This document shows positions 33,932 to 43,130 of a stretch of DNA of 64,000 nt, one piece after another (position 1 is the stretch's first letter; each line of letters begins with the position of its first letter). A program made the translations under genes and the position numbers. Under the pieces are notes generated by a model. It worked only from the letters and a program-made list of their open reading frames with translations. It had not been told where the DNA came from and did not search any database. Source of the DNA: Solirubrobacter sp963792915 (lineage in GTDB: Bacteria; Actinomycetota; Thermoleophilia; Solirubrobacterales; Solirubrobacteraceae); NCBI GenBank assembly GCA_963792915.1, contig CAWBYD010000007.1, positions 124,001 to 188,000 on the forward strand, written 5' to 3'.

Positions 33932-36831
33932 CAGCGCGGCCTCCCGTGACGCTTGTTGCGGGGCTTGCGGTCCTTGGGCTCGTCAGCGCTCGGCGGTGCC
34001 GCCGGCGGCGGCACGACGCCGTTGGCCCGCGACCGGGCGCGCCGGCCGCCCAGCGGGCGCGCGCCGGCTCCCGCCGGCTCCGGCTTGGGCTCGTCCACCG
34101 CGAGGTCGCGCACCATCTCCTGGAACTCCGTCGCCGAGACCTCCTGGCCGATCGGCGCCGTGACGCGCCGGCGCCCGCGGTCCTTCGGGGCGACGTCCAC
34201 GGGGCCGCCCTGCGCCGTCGTGGCGTAGGCCGGGATGTGGCCGAGCGTCTCCAGGATGCGGTTGTGGCGCGCGCGGAAGCCCGGCTCGCGCTCCTTCCAG
34301 TGCGTCAGCACCGGCGTGGCGATGAAGATCGACGAGTACGTGCCCGAGGCGACGCCGATCAGCAGCGCGAACGCGAAGTCGCGCAGCGTGTCGCCGCCGA
34401 ACAGCATCAGCGACAGGATCGGCAGCAGCGTGCAGAAGCTCGTGGCCAGCGAACGCGTGATGACCTCGGACATCGAGCGGTTCACGATCTGCGTGAACGC
34501 CGCGCTCGGCATCCGCGGGATGTTCTCTCTGATGCGGTCGAACACGATGATCGTGTCGTAGAGCGAGTAGCCAAGGATCGTCAGGAGCGCCGCGACCGTC
34601 GACGTCGTCACCTCCCGGCCGACCAGTGCGTAGACGCCGGACACGATCAGCACGTCGTGCATCAACGCGATCAGCACCGGCACCGCGAACTTCCACTCGA
34701 AGCGCAGCGCGATGTAGATCGAGATCACGACCAGCGAGATCAGGATCGCCTTCCAGGCCGACTTGGCGACGGTCTTCCCGAAGCTCGGGCCGATCGTCTC
34801 CTCGTCGGGGTTCTGCGTCAGCCCGTAGGCGTCGCGCAGCCGGTTCTCGGCCTCCTTGATCTGCGCCGGGCCGAGCTCCTTGGTCGAGATCTGGACGATG
34901 TTCTTGCCCAGCTGCTTGTTGGAGAGCGACTGGATCGCGGCGTCCTGGACGCCCAGCGGCGCCAGCGTGTTGCGGACCTGCTCGACCGTGGCGGGCTTGA
35001 CGAGCGACGCGGTGAGCCGCGTGCCGCCCTCGAAGTCGATGCCGAAGTTGATGCCCTTGCCGGAGATCGCCAGCGCGCCGATCAGCAGGATCACGCCGGA
35101 CAGCGAGAAGAAGTAGTTCGCCTTCCCCATGTAGTCCCAGCGCCAGCCGACCTTCTTCTCGCCGGCGCCGAGCGCCGCGCGCGAGCGGATGATGCGCGAC
35201 GAGCGCAGCGAATAGAGGATCGCCTGCGTCGCGAGCACCGCCGTGAAGAGCGAGACGATGACGCCGATGCCGAGGGTGAACGCGAAGCCCTGGACGCCCG
35301 CCGTCGCGATGATGAAGAGGATGAACGCGACCAGGAACGTGACGATGTTCGCGTCGATGATCGCCGTCAGGCCCTTGCGGTAGCCCGTGACGATCGACTG
35401 CGCCACGCCGCGACCCGCGCGGACCTCCTCCTTCACCCGTTCGAACACCACCACGTTCGCGTCCGCCGCCACGCCGAGCGTGAGGATCAGGCCCGCGATG
35501 CCCGGGAGGGTCATCGTGATCGGGATCAGCTTGACGATCGCGTAGAAGTAGAGCGCGTAGATCGACAGGGCGGCCGCCGCGATCAGGCCCAGCACGCGGT
35601 AGAAGAGGATCAGGAACAGCGCGACGACGATGAAGCCCGCGAGGCCGGCCTTCAGGCCCTGGTTGAGCGCCTGCTTTCCGAGCGTCGCCGAGACCTGCGA
35701 GCGCGAGACGAGCGACAGCTTGAGCGGCAGCGCGCCGATCTTGAGGATCTTCGCGAGGTTCTGCGCCGAGTCGATCGTGAACGAGCCCGAGATCTGCGCG
35801 CCGGTCGCGCCGTCGATGCCGTCCGGGTTCTCGCGCCAGTTGATGTAGGGCGAGGAGACGAGCTCGTTGTCGAGCGCGATCGCGAAGTGCTGCGAGGTCG
35901 AGATCGGATCGCCGCCGAGCGCGTTGTCGGCGCCGCGCTGGGAGACCCGGCGCGTGATCGCCTGGAACGCCTGGCGGCCGAACTTCGTGAAGTTGAACGT
36001 GACGATCGGCTGGTTGGCGACGCTCTGGTCGAAGCTCTGCTCCGGGTTCTTGATGTCCGTGCCCGACAGCGCCGGACGGTCCTGGATGACCCACCAGCGG
36101 TCCGGCTCCGGCGACGTCGCCGACTGCTTCTGGTCGCGCAGCACGAGCACGCCGGCGGGCACCTCGATGATGTCCGCGTTCGCCTTCTCGGCGGTGGTCA
36201 GCGAGTCCAGCAGCTCCTGGCGCGAGTCCGACGTCTGCCCGCCGTTGAGCGGCGCGTGCGACTTCTTGTCGAACGCGTAGAAGCGCGGCTTGGCCGCGGC
36301 CTGCGACGCCCCGCCCGGCGACTTCTCGTTGTTCGGGTCAAAGCGCCCGGTGCCGCCCGTGCCGACGTCCTTGCACTTGGCGGCCTGGGTGACGGCGGTG
36401 AAGAGCCCCGTGATCGGCTGCCGGGTGTTGGCGTTCGTGTCCGGGTCGGTCTTGCACTTGTCGTCGAGGAGGTTCGCCTCCCAGTCGTAGAAGAACAGCT
36501 GAGCGGTCGAGCCGACCTGCTGCTCGGCCTGGTTGGCGTTCTTGACGCCCGGCAGGTCGACCTCGATCTGGTCCGGACCGGCCTGGTTGACCGTCGCCTC
36601 GGACACGCCGAACTCGTTGACGCGCTGCTGGATCAGGTCGATCGAGCGGGTCATGCTCTCCGCGTCGACCGCCTTCTGCTGCGCGGTCGGCTCCGCGTGG
36701 TAGATCAGCTGGACGCCGCCCTGGAGGTCGAGGCCGAGGCGGGTGGGCTGCGTCGCGACGACGGCGATCGAGCCGCCGATCAGCGCGACGACGACGAGAA
36801 GGACGAAAAGTGAGCGGCGGCGTTCGGACAT
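33931..36831 (-). CDS. secDF: Fused SecD-SecF protein-export subunit
   Basis: Protein of 966 residues using proton flow to pull proteins out of the SecYEG channel. SecD half: TM at about 7-27, a large periplasmic P1 region (DLQGGVQLIYHAEP, GVSEATVNQAG) and a helix bundle with the key acidic motif VAADANVVVFERVKEE. SecF half: YFFSLSGVILLIG, GIDFEGGTRLTAS and SLYDTIIVFDRIREN. A basic, disordered C-terminal tail follows. A TACCCT -10 box lies 9 bases before the ATG. There is no yajC upstream. Confidence 0.95.
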   Translation of the reverse strand: MSERRRSLFVLLVVVALIGGSIAVVATQPTRLGLDLQGGVQLIYHAEPTAQQKAVDAESMTRSIDLIQQRVNEFGVSEATVNQAGPDQIEVDLPGVKNANQAEQQVGSTAQLFFYDWEANLLDDKCKTDPDTNANTRQPITGLFTAVTQAAKCKDVGTGGTGRFDPNNEKSPGGASQAAAKPRFYAFDKKSHAPLNGGQTSDSRQELLDSLTTAEKANADIIEVPAGVLVLRDQKQSATSPEPDRWWVIQDRPALSGTDIKNPEQSFDQSVANQPIVTFNFTKFGRQAFQAITRRVSQRGADNALGGDPISTSQHFAIALDNELVSSPYINWRENPDGIDGATGAQISGSFTIDSAQNLAKILKIGALPLKLSLVSRSQVSATLGKQALNQGLKAGLAGFIVVALFLILFYRVLGLIAAAALSIYALYFYAIVKLIPITMTLPGIAGLILTLGVAADANVVVFERVKEEVRAGRGVAQSIVTGYRKGLTAIIDANIVTFLVAFILFIIATAGVQGFAFTLGIGVIVSLFTAVLATQAILYSLRSSRIIRSRAALGAGEKKVGWRWDYMGKANYFFSLSGVILLIGALAISGKGINFGIDFEGGTRLTASLVKPATVEQVRNTLAPLGVQDAAIQSLSNKQLGKNIVQISTKELGPAQIKEAENRLRDAYGLTQNPDEETIGPSFGKTVAKSAWKAILISLVVISIYIALRFEWKFAVPVLIALMHDVLIVSGVYALVGREVTTSTVAALLTILGYSLYDTIIVFDRIRENIPRMPSAAFTQIVNRSMSEVITRSLATSFCTLLPILSLMLFGGDTLRDFAFALLIGVASGTYSSIFIATPVLTHWKEREPGFRARHNRILETLGHIPAYATTAQGGPVDVAPKDRGRRRVTAPIGQEVSATEFQEMVRDLAVDEPKPEPAGAGARPLGGRRARSRANGVVPPPAAPPSADEPKDRKPRNKRHGRPR

Positions 36832-36896
36832 GCGCGGGAGAGGGTACTTTGGCGACGCGACCGGCGAGGGCCGCTGGGCGGACGGTTAAGTTCTGG

Positions 36897-37349
36897 CTAC
36901 TTGGTGGGAGTCAAGACGATCAGGAGGCCGCCGTCATCATCGTAGGCGGGAAACAGGTCCGCAACAGCTTTCGCGGGCAAGTCTCCCTCGGCGTTGACCG
37001 TAACGCTCTTTCCGAGCCGGCGGACACCCCACTCCAGCGCCATCCTGACATGGTCCTCGCCGTCGGACCCGAAATCGAGGCCGAGGACCTCGCTGACTGG
37101 CCGGCCGATGACCTTCTCGTCCGACAGGCCGGTGAGCTCACGCGAGCCGCGGCCGCAGCCGATCACGCGACCCTGGCGGTCGCACACGAAGAAGGCGGCG
37201 TTGGGCGCCGGGTAGTAGTCGTCCAGTAGCTCGAACAGGAAGCCGAAACCGCACTTCGAGCAGCCCTTGGGCAGGTTGCGGAACCCGGCCGTGCGCTCAT
37301 TCGCGGTCGTCCGGTTGCCGCAGTTCGGGCAAATGAACAGATGGGCCAT
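36897..37349 (-). CDS. Zinc-ribbon plus PAS-domain protein
   Basis: Protein of 150 residues. The N-terminal zinc ribbon has C7-PN-C10 and C30-SK-C33; a PAS fold (about 37-130) contains FFVCDRQGRVIGCGRGSRELTG and IGRPVSEVLGLDFG. There is no output domain, so it may signal through a partner. It occupies the place between ruvB and secDF where yajC often lies. A TACCCT -10 box stands 9 bases before the ATG. Confidence 0.82.
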   Translation of the reverse strand: MAHLFICPNCGNRTTANERTAGFRNLPKGCSKCGFGFLFELLDDYYPAPNAAFFVCDRQGRVIGCGRGSRELTGLSDEKVIGRPVSEVLGLDFGSDGEDHVRMALEWGVRRLGKSVTVNAEGDLPAKAVADLFPAYDDDGGLLIVLTPTK

Positions 37350-37469
37350 ACCGGGGTGAGGGTAGCCAGGACGCTAAAGCCGGGCTATGGGTCATGCGCT
37401 GAGGCGCCTCCACGCCGGAGATCGAGCCGCGCGCGGGCGCGGCCGGGCGGTCGGCGTGCGGACCGGCGC

Positions 37470-38504
37470 TCAGAACAGGCTCTGCGCGTCCTTCGGGACC
37501 TCGAGTCCGAGATGGCGGTACGCGTGCGGCGTCGCGCAGCGCCCGCGCGGCGTGCGGATCAGGAAGCCGCGCTGCAGCAGGTAGGGCTCATAGACGTCCT
37601 CGAGCGTGTCCTGCTCCTCCTGGACGGCGATCGCCAGCGTCGAGAGGCCGACGGGCCCGCCGCCGAAGCGCTCGCAGACCGAGTGCAGGATCTCGCGGTC
37701 CAGCCGGTCGAGGCCCTCCTGGTCGACCTCCAGCAGGTCCAGGGCGGCGTAGGCGGTCGGCGCGTCGATCGCCCCGTCGCCGTGCACCTGGGCGTAGTCG
37801 CGCACGCGCTTGAGCAGCCGGTTGGCGACGCGCGGCGTCCCGCGCGAGCGCTCCGCGATCGCGCGCGCGCCGTCCAGATGGATCGCCACGCCGAGCACGC
37901 CCGCGCTGCGCACCACGATCGCCGCGAGCTCCTGCGGCTCGTAGTGATCCAGGCGGTGCTGCAGGCCGAAGCGGTCGCGCAGCGGCGTGGTGAGCAGGCC
38001 GGCACGGGTGGTCGCGCCGATCAGCGTGAACGACGGCAGGTCGAGTGTCACGACCTTCGCGCCCGCGCCCGTCCCGAACGTGACCGGCAGCTGCCCGTCC
38101 TCCATCGCGGGATAGAACGTCTCCTCGACCGCGCGCGGGAGCCGGTGGATCTCGTCCACGAAGAACACCGAGCGCGGCTCGAGCGCCATCAGGAAGGCCG
38201 CGATGTCCTTCTTCTGCTCGAGCGCGGGGCCGGCGGTCTGCACGAACGCGACCCCCAGCTCGGCCGCGATGATGCGCGCGAGCGACGTCTTGCCCAGGCC
38301 CGGCGGCCCGGCCAGCATCACGTGCTCGAGCGCCTCGCCGCGCTCGGCGGCCGCGCGGATCGAGATCCGAAGCTGGGTCTTGAGCGCCTCCTGGCCGACG
38401 AACTCGTCGAGCCGCTGGGGCCGCAGCCGCGCCTCGTTCTCGTCGTCCGCGCGCGGACGCGGCGTCTGGATGCGCTCGAGATCGGCGCCCGGGGTGCGGA
38501 TCAC
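37470..38504 (-). CDS. ruvB: Holliday-junction branch-migration ATPase RuvB
   Basis: AAA+ motor of 344 residues: Walker A GPPGLGKTS (66-74), Walker B FFVDEIHRL (D117/E118), sensor IGATTR, and a C-terminal winged helix ending FLIRTPRGRCATPHAYRHLG. GTG 38504 overlaps the ruvA stop by 4 bp. It acts with RuvA and RuvC encoded just upstream. Confidence 0.97.
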   Translation of the reverse strand: MIRTPGADLERIQTPRPRADDENEARLRPQRLDEFVGQEALKTQLRISIRAAAERGEALEHVMLAGPPGLGKTSLARIIAAELGVAFVQTAGPALEQKKDIAAFLMALEPRSVFFVDEIHRLPRAVEETFYPAMEDGQLPVTFGTGAGAKVVTLDLPSFTLIGATTRAGLLTTPLRDRFGLQHRLDHYEPQELAAIVVRSAGVLGVAIHLDGARAIAERSRGTPRVANRLLKRVRDYAQVHGDGAIDAPTAYAALDLLEVDQEGLDRLDREILHSVCERFGGGPVGLSTLAIAVQEEQDTLEDVYEPYLLQRGFLIRTPRGRCATPHAYRHLGLEVPKDAQSLF

Positions 38505-39079
38505 CGGCGCGACTCCTTGAGCGCGTGCGCGATCAGCGCCTCGGGCGTGTCGCCCGGCGCGCCGGCGAGCAGCCGCTCGACCTCCTGCGGCGTGAACCCG
38601 AGCCCGACCAGGCCTTCGCGCGCGAGCGCCCGCGGGTCGTCCCCGCGCGTGATCACGATCGGGTCCTCGATCGCGGCGACGCCGACCTTCTCGCGCAGCT
38701 CGACGACGATCCGCTCCGCGGTCCGCTTGCCGATCCCCGGCACCGCCTGCAGGCGCGCGGTGTCGCCGGCGGCGACGGCGCCGAGCAGCTCGCGCGGCGG
38801 GCCGCCCGAGAGGACCGCCAGTGCCAGCTTCGGCCCCACGCTCTGGACGCCGAGCAACAACAGGAACAGGTCGCGCTCCTCCTCGGTGGCGAAGCCGTAC
38901 AGCGCCAGCGCGTCGTCGCGCACGATCAGGTGGCTGTGCAGCGTGACCGGCTCGCCCACGCGCGGGACGTGGCGCAGCGTCTCGGCGGACACCGCGAGCC
39001 GGTAGCCGACGCCGCCGCACGAGACGACGACGTGGTCGCCGCGCCGGACCGCGACCTCGCCCGACAGCAGCGCGATCAA
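38501..39079 (-). CDS. ruvA: Holliday-junction DNA-binding subunit RuvA
   Basis: Protein of 192 residues that holds the four-way junction and recruits RuvB. The N-terminal OB fold is IALLSGEVAVRRGDHVVVSCGGVGY; the helix-hairpin-helix region includes LQAVPGIGKRTAERIVVEL; a C-terminal RuvB-binding domain follows. The start TTG 39079 overlaps the ruvC stop as TTGA. Confidence 0.96.
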   Translation of the reverse strand: MIALLSGEVAVRRGDHVVVSCGGVGYRLAVSAETLRHVPRVGEPVTLHSHLIVRDDALALYGFATEEERDLFLLLLGVQSVGPKLALAVLSGGPPRELLGAVAAGDTARLQAVPGIGKRTAERIVVELREKVGVAAIEDPIVITRGDDPRALAREGLVGLGFTPQEVERLLAGAPGDTPEALIAHALKESRR

Positions 39080-39582
39080 CCCGCGACCCTCGCGAGCGCG
39101 GCCGCCATCGGCGCGCCGTTGGCGTGGCAGATCGCGACCGCGAGCGCGTCGGCGGCGTGGTCGGGCCGCGGGAGCTCGGGCAGCGCGAGCAGCGTCTGGA
39201 CCATCCGCTGCACCTGGTCCTTGGCGGCGCGGCCGGAGCCGCAGACCGCGGACTTGACCTGCTGGGGCGTGTAGGACGCGCAGCGGATCGACCGCTGGCC
39301 GGCGGCCAGGATGACGACGCCGCGCGCCTGGCCGACCGCGAACGCCGAGCGCGCGTTGGCGCCGAAGTAGAGGTCCTCGACCGCGACGGCATCGGGCCGG
39401 TAGTCGTCCATCAGGGCGCCGATGCCCGCGTGGATCAGGGTCAGCCGCGCGCCCGCGTCCAGGCCCGCGGGCGTCTCCAGCACGCCGCCGTCGAGCGCGA
39501 CGAGGCGGCCGCGGTCGTACGCGACGACGCCGTAGCCGGTGTTGGCGACGCCAGGATCGATGCCGAGGACGATCACGTGCAC
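39076..39582 (-). CDS. ruvC: Crossover-junction endodeoxyribonuclease RuvC
   Basis: Resolvase of about 168 residues with the acidic catalytic set D9 (GIDPG), E69 (AVEDLYF), D141 and D145 (PDHAADALA). GTG 39582 has CAGAAT, a -10-like box, 7 bases upstream; GTG 39576 (VIVLGIDPG) is an equally plausible start. First gene of the coupled ruvC-ruvA-ruvB set. Confidence 0.96.
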   Translation of the reverse strand: MHVIVLGIDPGVANTGYGVVAYDRGRLVALDGGVLETPAGLDAGARLTLIHAGIGALMDDYRPDAVAVEDLYFGANARSAFAVGQARGVVILAAGQRSIRCASYTPQQVKSAVCGSGRAAKDQVQRMVQTLLALPELPRPDHAADALAVAICHANGAPMAAALARVAG

Positions 39583-39620
39583 CCCGGGGATTCTGCGCCG
39601 CGCCCCGGACGCCTTCCCGG

Positions 39621-40037
39621 CTACGTCCCCGGGAGCGAGGAGCCGGCGAAGCCGAAGAACCAGATCCCGAACCCGACGACGGCCAGGCCGACCGAGACGA
39701 TCATCACCGTGTCCAGCACGCCACCGCGCCGCGTGCTGGTGCGCTCGCCGCGCAGCGAGCGCAGCCACGCCGCGCGCCGCGGACCGCCCTGGGCCCGGCC
39801 CGTGAGCCGGGCGTGGAGGCGGTCCAGGTACCCGAGCAGCTTGCCGACGATCGCCATCCCGACCGGCAGGCCCACGAGGATCAGCACGTACGGGCCGGCG
39901 CTCGGATTCGACGATCCCGATAGCTGCGAGGCGACGTAGATCAGGCCGAGCGGCACGCCGACCCACATCAGCACCGAGCCGACCGCCATCAGGGCGACGA
40001 GCACGAGGGCAGGCGGCGACCAGGACGAGCGCAGCAT
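39621..40037 (-). CDS. Hypothetical membrane protein
   Basis: Protein of 138 residues from ATG 40037 with three helices (about 8-32, 45-65 and 112-132) and a basic loop (RLTGRAQGGPRRAAWLRS) between the second and third. No family recognised. It lies 38 bp upstream of ruvC on the same strand and is divergent from the AraC gene across 43 bp. Confidence 0.65.
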   Translation of the reverse strand: MLRSSWSPPALVLVALMAVGSVLMWVGVPLGLIYVASQLSGSSNPSAGPYVLILVGLPVGMAIVGKLLGYLDRLHARLTGRAQGGPRRAAWLRSLRGERTSTRRGGVLDTVMIVSVGLAVVGFGIWFFGFAGSSLPGT

Positions 40038-40080
40038 CACGGCCGTGCATATTCCCGCATCGCGCTGCGACAATCCCCGG

Positions 40081-40848
40081 GTGTACCGCGAGCTCGCTCC
40101 GCCCCCGGACCTTGCCGGGCTCCTCGCCTGCGTGTGGCTCAGCCGCTCGAGCGGCGCCGGCGCGATCCTGCCCGACGGCTGCTCGGACATCGTGTGGACC
40201 GGCGACGCCCTGCGCGTCGCGGGGCCGGCGACGCGCCCCGCAGCGGTGACGGTGCCGCGCGGGACGGCCGTGTTCGGCGTGCGCTTCCGGATCGGGGCGG
40301 CGGGACCGGCGCTCGGGATGCCGGCCGACGAGCTGCTCGACGCCGACGTCGCGCTCGAGGACGTGTGGCCGGAGCACGCCGCGCGCCTGGCCGAGGGCGC
40401 CGCGCTGCGCGGCCTCGCGGGCCTCGTCGACGCGTTGCGGGCGCGCGTCGCGGCCGTCTCGCCCGATCCGCTGACCCGTGCCGCGGCGGTCGGGCTGGCG
40501 CGGCCCGGCGCGCGCGTCGCGGAGCTCGGCACGCAGTTGGGAATCAGCGAGCGCCAGCTGCGGCGGCGCTTCGACGAGGCCGTCGGCTACGGGCCGAAGA
40601 CGCTCGCGCGCGTGCTGCGCTTCCAGCGGTTCCTCGCGCTCGCGGGAGCCGGCGACGGTCTCGCGGGGCTGGCGCTCGACGCGGGCTACGCCGACCAGGC
40701 GCACCTCACGCGCGAGTGCGTGCGGCTGTCCGGGGACACCCCGGTGCGGCTGCTCGCGAACGCGCCCGTCGCCGCCGGCGAGCGCGGCCTCACGCGTCCG
40801 ATTCGTTCAAGCCGCCGCCCCGGCGCCCGCCTAGCCTGGCCGGCGTGA
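40081..40848 (+). CDS. AraC-family regulator
   Basis: Protein of 255 residues. The N-terminal domain (about 1-130) has ILPDGCSDIVW and GVRFR of the DUF6597-type sensor found in many actinobacterial AraC proteins. The AraC HTH pair (about 140-225) has VAELGTQLGISERQLRRRF and GYADQAHLTREC. GTG 40081 follows a GACAAT -10-like box by 6 bases. The stop overlaps the next gene's GTG. Target unknown. Confidence 0.88.
   Translation: MYRELAPPPDLAGLLACVWLSRSSGAGAILPDGCSDIVWTGDALRVAGPATRPAAVTVPRGTAVFGVRFRIGAAGPALGMPADELLDADVALEDVWPEHAARLAEGAALRGLAGLVDALRARVAAVSPDPLTRAAAVGLARPGARVAELGTQLGISERQLRRRFDEAVGYGPKTLARVLRFQRFLALAGAGDGLAGLALDAGYADQAHLTRECVRLSGDTPVRLLANAPVAAGERGLTRPIRSSRRPGARLAWPA
40832..40837 (+). 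promoter_or_regulatory. -10 box of leaderless toroid gene
   Basis: TAGCCT within the end of the AraC gene ends 7 bases before GTG 40845, so the downstream gene may have its own leaderless promoter besides read-through. Confidence 0.45.
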
Positions 40849-41711
40849 ACGAGACCCTCTCCCGCGCCGAGCGCTTCATCTGGTCCACCGCGCGCGTGCT
40901 CGAGCAGCGCCGGTTCGAGTACCGCTACCAGGGCGGCGATCGCGAGGCGGTCCTGACCGCCCTCGCTCCCTACCGGACGGCCGACGGCGGCTACGGCTAC
41001 GCGCTCGAGCCCGACGGTCGCGGGCCGACGAGCCAGCCGCCGCACGTCTGGACCGCGCTCGGCGTGCTCGAGGAGATCGGCGCCGTCGACGACGCCGTCT
41101 GCGGCTACCTCGAGTCGATCACGACCGCCGGCGGCGGCGTGCCGCTCGCCCTGCCCTCGCTCGAGCCGTACCCGCGCGCGCCGTGGTGGGGGATCGAGCC
41201 CGGCGGCTCGCTGATCACGACCGCGGAGATCCTCGCGCCACTCCTGCAGGGCGGCGTCGCGCACCCGTGGGTCGAGCGCGCGACCGGCTTCTGCTGGACC
41301 GCGGTCGACGCGCTCGGGAAGACCCATCCCTACGAGATCGAGGCGGCGATCACGTTCCTGGACGTCGCGCCCGAGCGCGAGCGCGCGCAGCGCGCGGCCC
41401 AGCGGGTCGGGGAGCTGGCGCGAGCGCAGAACCTGATCGGCCGCGCCCCCGACGGCTACGCCGCCGGCGAGACCCACGAGCCGCACGACTTCGCCAAGCG
41501 CCCTTCGAGCCTCGCCCGCGCGTGGTTCAGCGACGCCGAGATCGAGCAGAGCCTGGATGCGCTCGCCGCCGCCCAGGCGCCCGACGGGGGCTGGCATCCC
41601 AAGTGGGCCGTCTGGACGCCCGCCACGGGCCCCGAGTGGGGCGGGATCGTGACGCTGCGAGCACTTGCGACGCTCGAGGCCTACGGCCGCCTCACGTCGT
41701 CGACGCCTTAA
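40845..41711 (+). CDS. Prenyltransferase/terpene-cyclase-like alpha/alpha-toroid protein
   Basis: Protein of 288 residues with repeated toroid motifs such as TADGGYGYALEPDGRG and AQAPDGGWHPKWAVW, as in squalene/hopene-cyclase-type folds. It lacks a DDxx(T/S)D active-site motif, so it is probably not a cyclase. It overlaps the AraC gene (GTGA). The 3' end overlaps yebC tail to tail by four bases (TTAA). Confidence 0.72.
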   Translation: MNETLSRAERFIWSTARVLEQRRFEYRYQGGDREAVLTALAPYRTADGGYGYALEPDGRGPTSQPPHVWTALGVLEEIGAVDDAVCGYLESITTAGGGVPLALPSLEPYPRAPWWGIEPGGSLITTAEILAPLLQGGVAHPWVERATGFCWTAVDALGKTHPYEIEAAITFLDVAPERERAQRAAQRVGELARAQNLIGRAPDGYAAGETHEPHDFAKRPSSLARAWFSDAEIEQSLDALAAAQAPDGGWHPKWAVWTPATGPEWGGIVTLRALATLEAYGRLTSSTP

Positions 41712-42457
41712 CCCGCGACGCGCTCCATGACCTCGGCCGGCACGTCGAAGTTCGCGTGCACGGTGTCGGTGTCGTCGAGGTCGTCGAGTGTGTCGATCAG
41801 CTTCATCACCTTGACTGCGCCGTCCTCGTCGAGCGGGACCCTGGTCTTCGGCCGCTGCACGACCTCGGCGTCGGCGATCTCGATCCCGGCCTCGACCAGC
41901 GCGGCGCGCACCGCGGGGAGGTCGCCCGGCTCGGTGATCACCTCATAGACGTCCTCGTCGAGCACGATGTCCTCGGCCCCGGCGTCGACCGCCGGCATCA
42001 GGTCGTCCTCGCTGTAGCGGTCGCCCTCGACGACCACGACGCCCTTCTTGTCGAACAGGTAGGCCACCGAGCCCGGCTCGCCGAGGTTGCCGCCGTGCTT
42101 GTTGAACGCGTGGCGGATCTCCGAGCCGGTGCGGTTGCGGTTGTCGGTCAGCGCCTCGACGAGGATCGCCACGCCGCCCGGGCCGTAGCCCTCGTACATG
42201 ACCGCCTCGAGCGCGTCGGCGTCGGCGCCCTCGCCGGTGCCCTTGGCGATCGCGCGCTCGATGTTGTCCTTGGGCATCGAGGCGTCCCTCGCCTTCTGCA
42301 CGGCCAGCGCCAGCGCGGCGTTGCCGACGACGTCGCCGCCGCCCTCCTTCGCCGCCACCGTGATCGCGCGCGCCAGCTTGGTGAACAGCTTGCCGCGGCG
42401 CGAGTCGACGATCGCCTTCTTGTGCTTGATCCCCGCCCACTTCGAATGACCGGCCAT
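41708..42457 (-). CDS. yebC: YebC/TACO1-family protein
   Basis: Protein of 249 residues opening AGHSKWAGIKHKKAIVDSRRGKLF, diagnostic of YebC. Members act in translation or as transcription regulators; some help ribosomes through proline stretches. It usually sits next to ruvC; here an AraC/toroid pair and a membrane gene lie between. TAGAAT at 42466-42471 is a -10 box 8 bases before the ATG. Confidence 0.95.
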   Translation of the reverse strand: MAGHSKWAGIKHKKAIVDSRRGKLFTKLARAITVAAKEGGGDVVGNAALALAVQKARDASMPKDNIERAIAKGTGEGADADALEAVMYEGYGPGGVAILVEALTDNRNRTGSEIRHAFNKHGGNLGEPGSVAYLFDKKGVVVVEGDRYSEDDLMPAVDAGAEDIVLDEDVYEVITEPGDLPAVRAALVEAGIEIADAEVVQRPKTRVPLDEDGAVKVMKLIDTLDDLDDTDTVHANFDVPAEVMERVAG

Positions 42458-42465
42458 GGCTGAGG

Positions 42466-42483
42466 ATTCTAGGACCGTATCCT
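42466..42483. promoter_or_regulatory. Divergent near-leaderless promoters for yebC and the methyltransferase
   Basis: TAGAAT (minus, 42466-42471) lies 8 bases before the yebC ATG and TATCCT (plus, 42478-42483) lies 8 bases before the methyltransferase ATG. The two start codons are only 34 bp apart, so the promoters overlap and may exclude each other. Confidence 0.5.
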
Positions 42484-42491
42484 GGCGCGCC

Positions 42492-43130
42492 ATGCGGCCG
42501 TCAGAGCGCAGCGCCCGCGCCGCCGCCTACGAGCGCGGCCGGCCGGAGATCTCCCGGCACATCCCGCGCGGCGCCCGGCGCGTGCTGGACCTCGGCTGCG
42601 CGACCGGGGCGACCAGCGCCGGGCTCGACGCCTACGTGGTCGGGGTGGAGATCGAGCCCGAGTACGCCGCCGAGGCGGCCGTCCGGCTCGACGAGGTCCA
42701 CATCGCCGACGTCGCGACGTTCGAGCCCACGGGGACCTTCGACGTCCTGCTCGCCGCCGACATCCTCGAGCACCTGGTCGACCCGTGGACGGCCCTGCGG
42801 CGCTACGCGGGCCACCTCGAAGCCGGTGCCACCGCGATCATCAGCCTCCCGAACGTCGGCCACTGGAGCACGTACGCGCACCTCGCGCGCGGGCGCTGGC
42901 CGCGCAGGCCCGAGGGCATCTTCGACGCGACCCACCTGCGCTGGTTCACGCTCGCCGACGCGCGCGAACTCGCGCTCGGAGCCGGGCTGACGCCGCACAC
43001 GGTCGTGCGCCGGGGCTGGATCTGGACGCGCGGCTCGCGGCTGGACGCGCTCGCGCCGGCGCTCCTGCGCGTGCCCGTCCTGCGCACGCTGTTCTGCTTT
43101 CAGCACGTGCTCGTATGCTCCGCGCGATGA
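42492..43130 (+). CDS. Class I SAM-dependent methyltransferase
   Basis: Protein of 212 residues: RRVLDLGCATGATS (motif I), VVGVEIEPEY (II), FDVLLAADILEHLVDPW (IV) and ATAIISLPNVGHWSTYAHLARGRW, a signature of methyltransferases in cell-surface glycan clusters. Substrate unknown. The stop overlaps the start of the next gene (ATGA). Confidence 0.85.
   Translation: MRPSERSARAAAYERGRPEISRHIPRGARRVLDLGCATGATSAGLDAYVVGVEIEPEYAAEAAVRLDEVHIADVATFEPTGTFDVLLAADILEHLVDPWTALRRYAGHLEAGATAIISLPNVGHWSTYAHLARGRWPRRPEGIFDATHLRWFTLADARELALGAGLTPHTVVRRGWIWTRGSRLDALAPALLRVPVLRTLFCFQHVLVCSAR

Noticed and set aside
30961..34163. Long plus-strand frames across recJ
   Set aside because: Shadow of recJ; only the methyltransferase-like part from 33187 has conserved motifs, and it is in a different frame.
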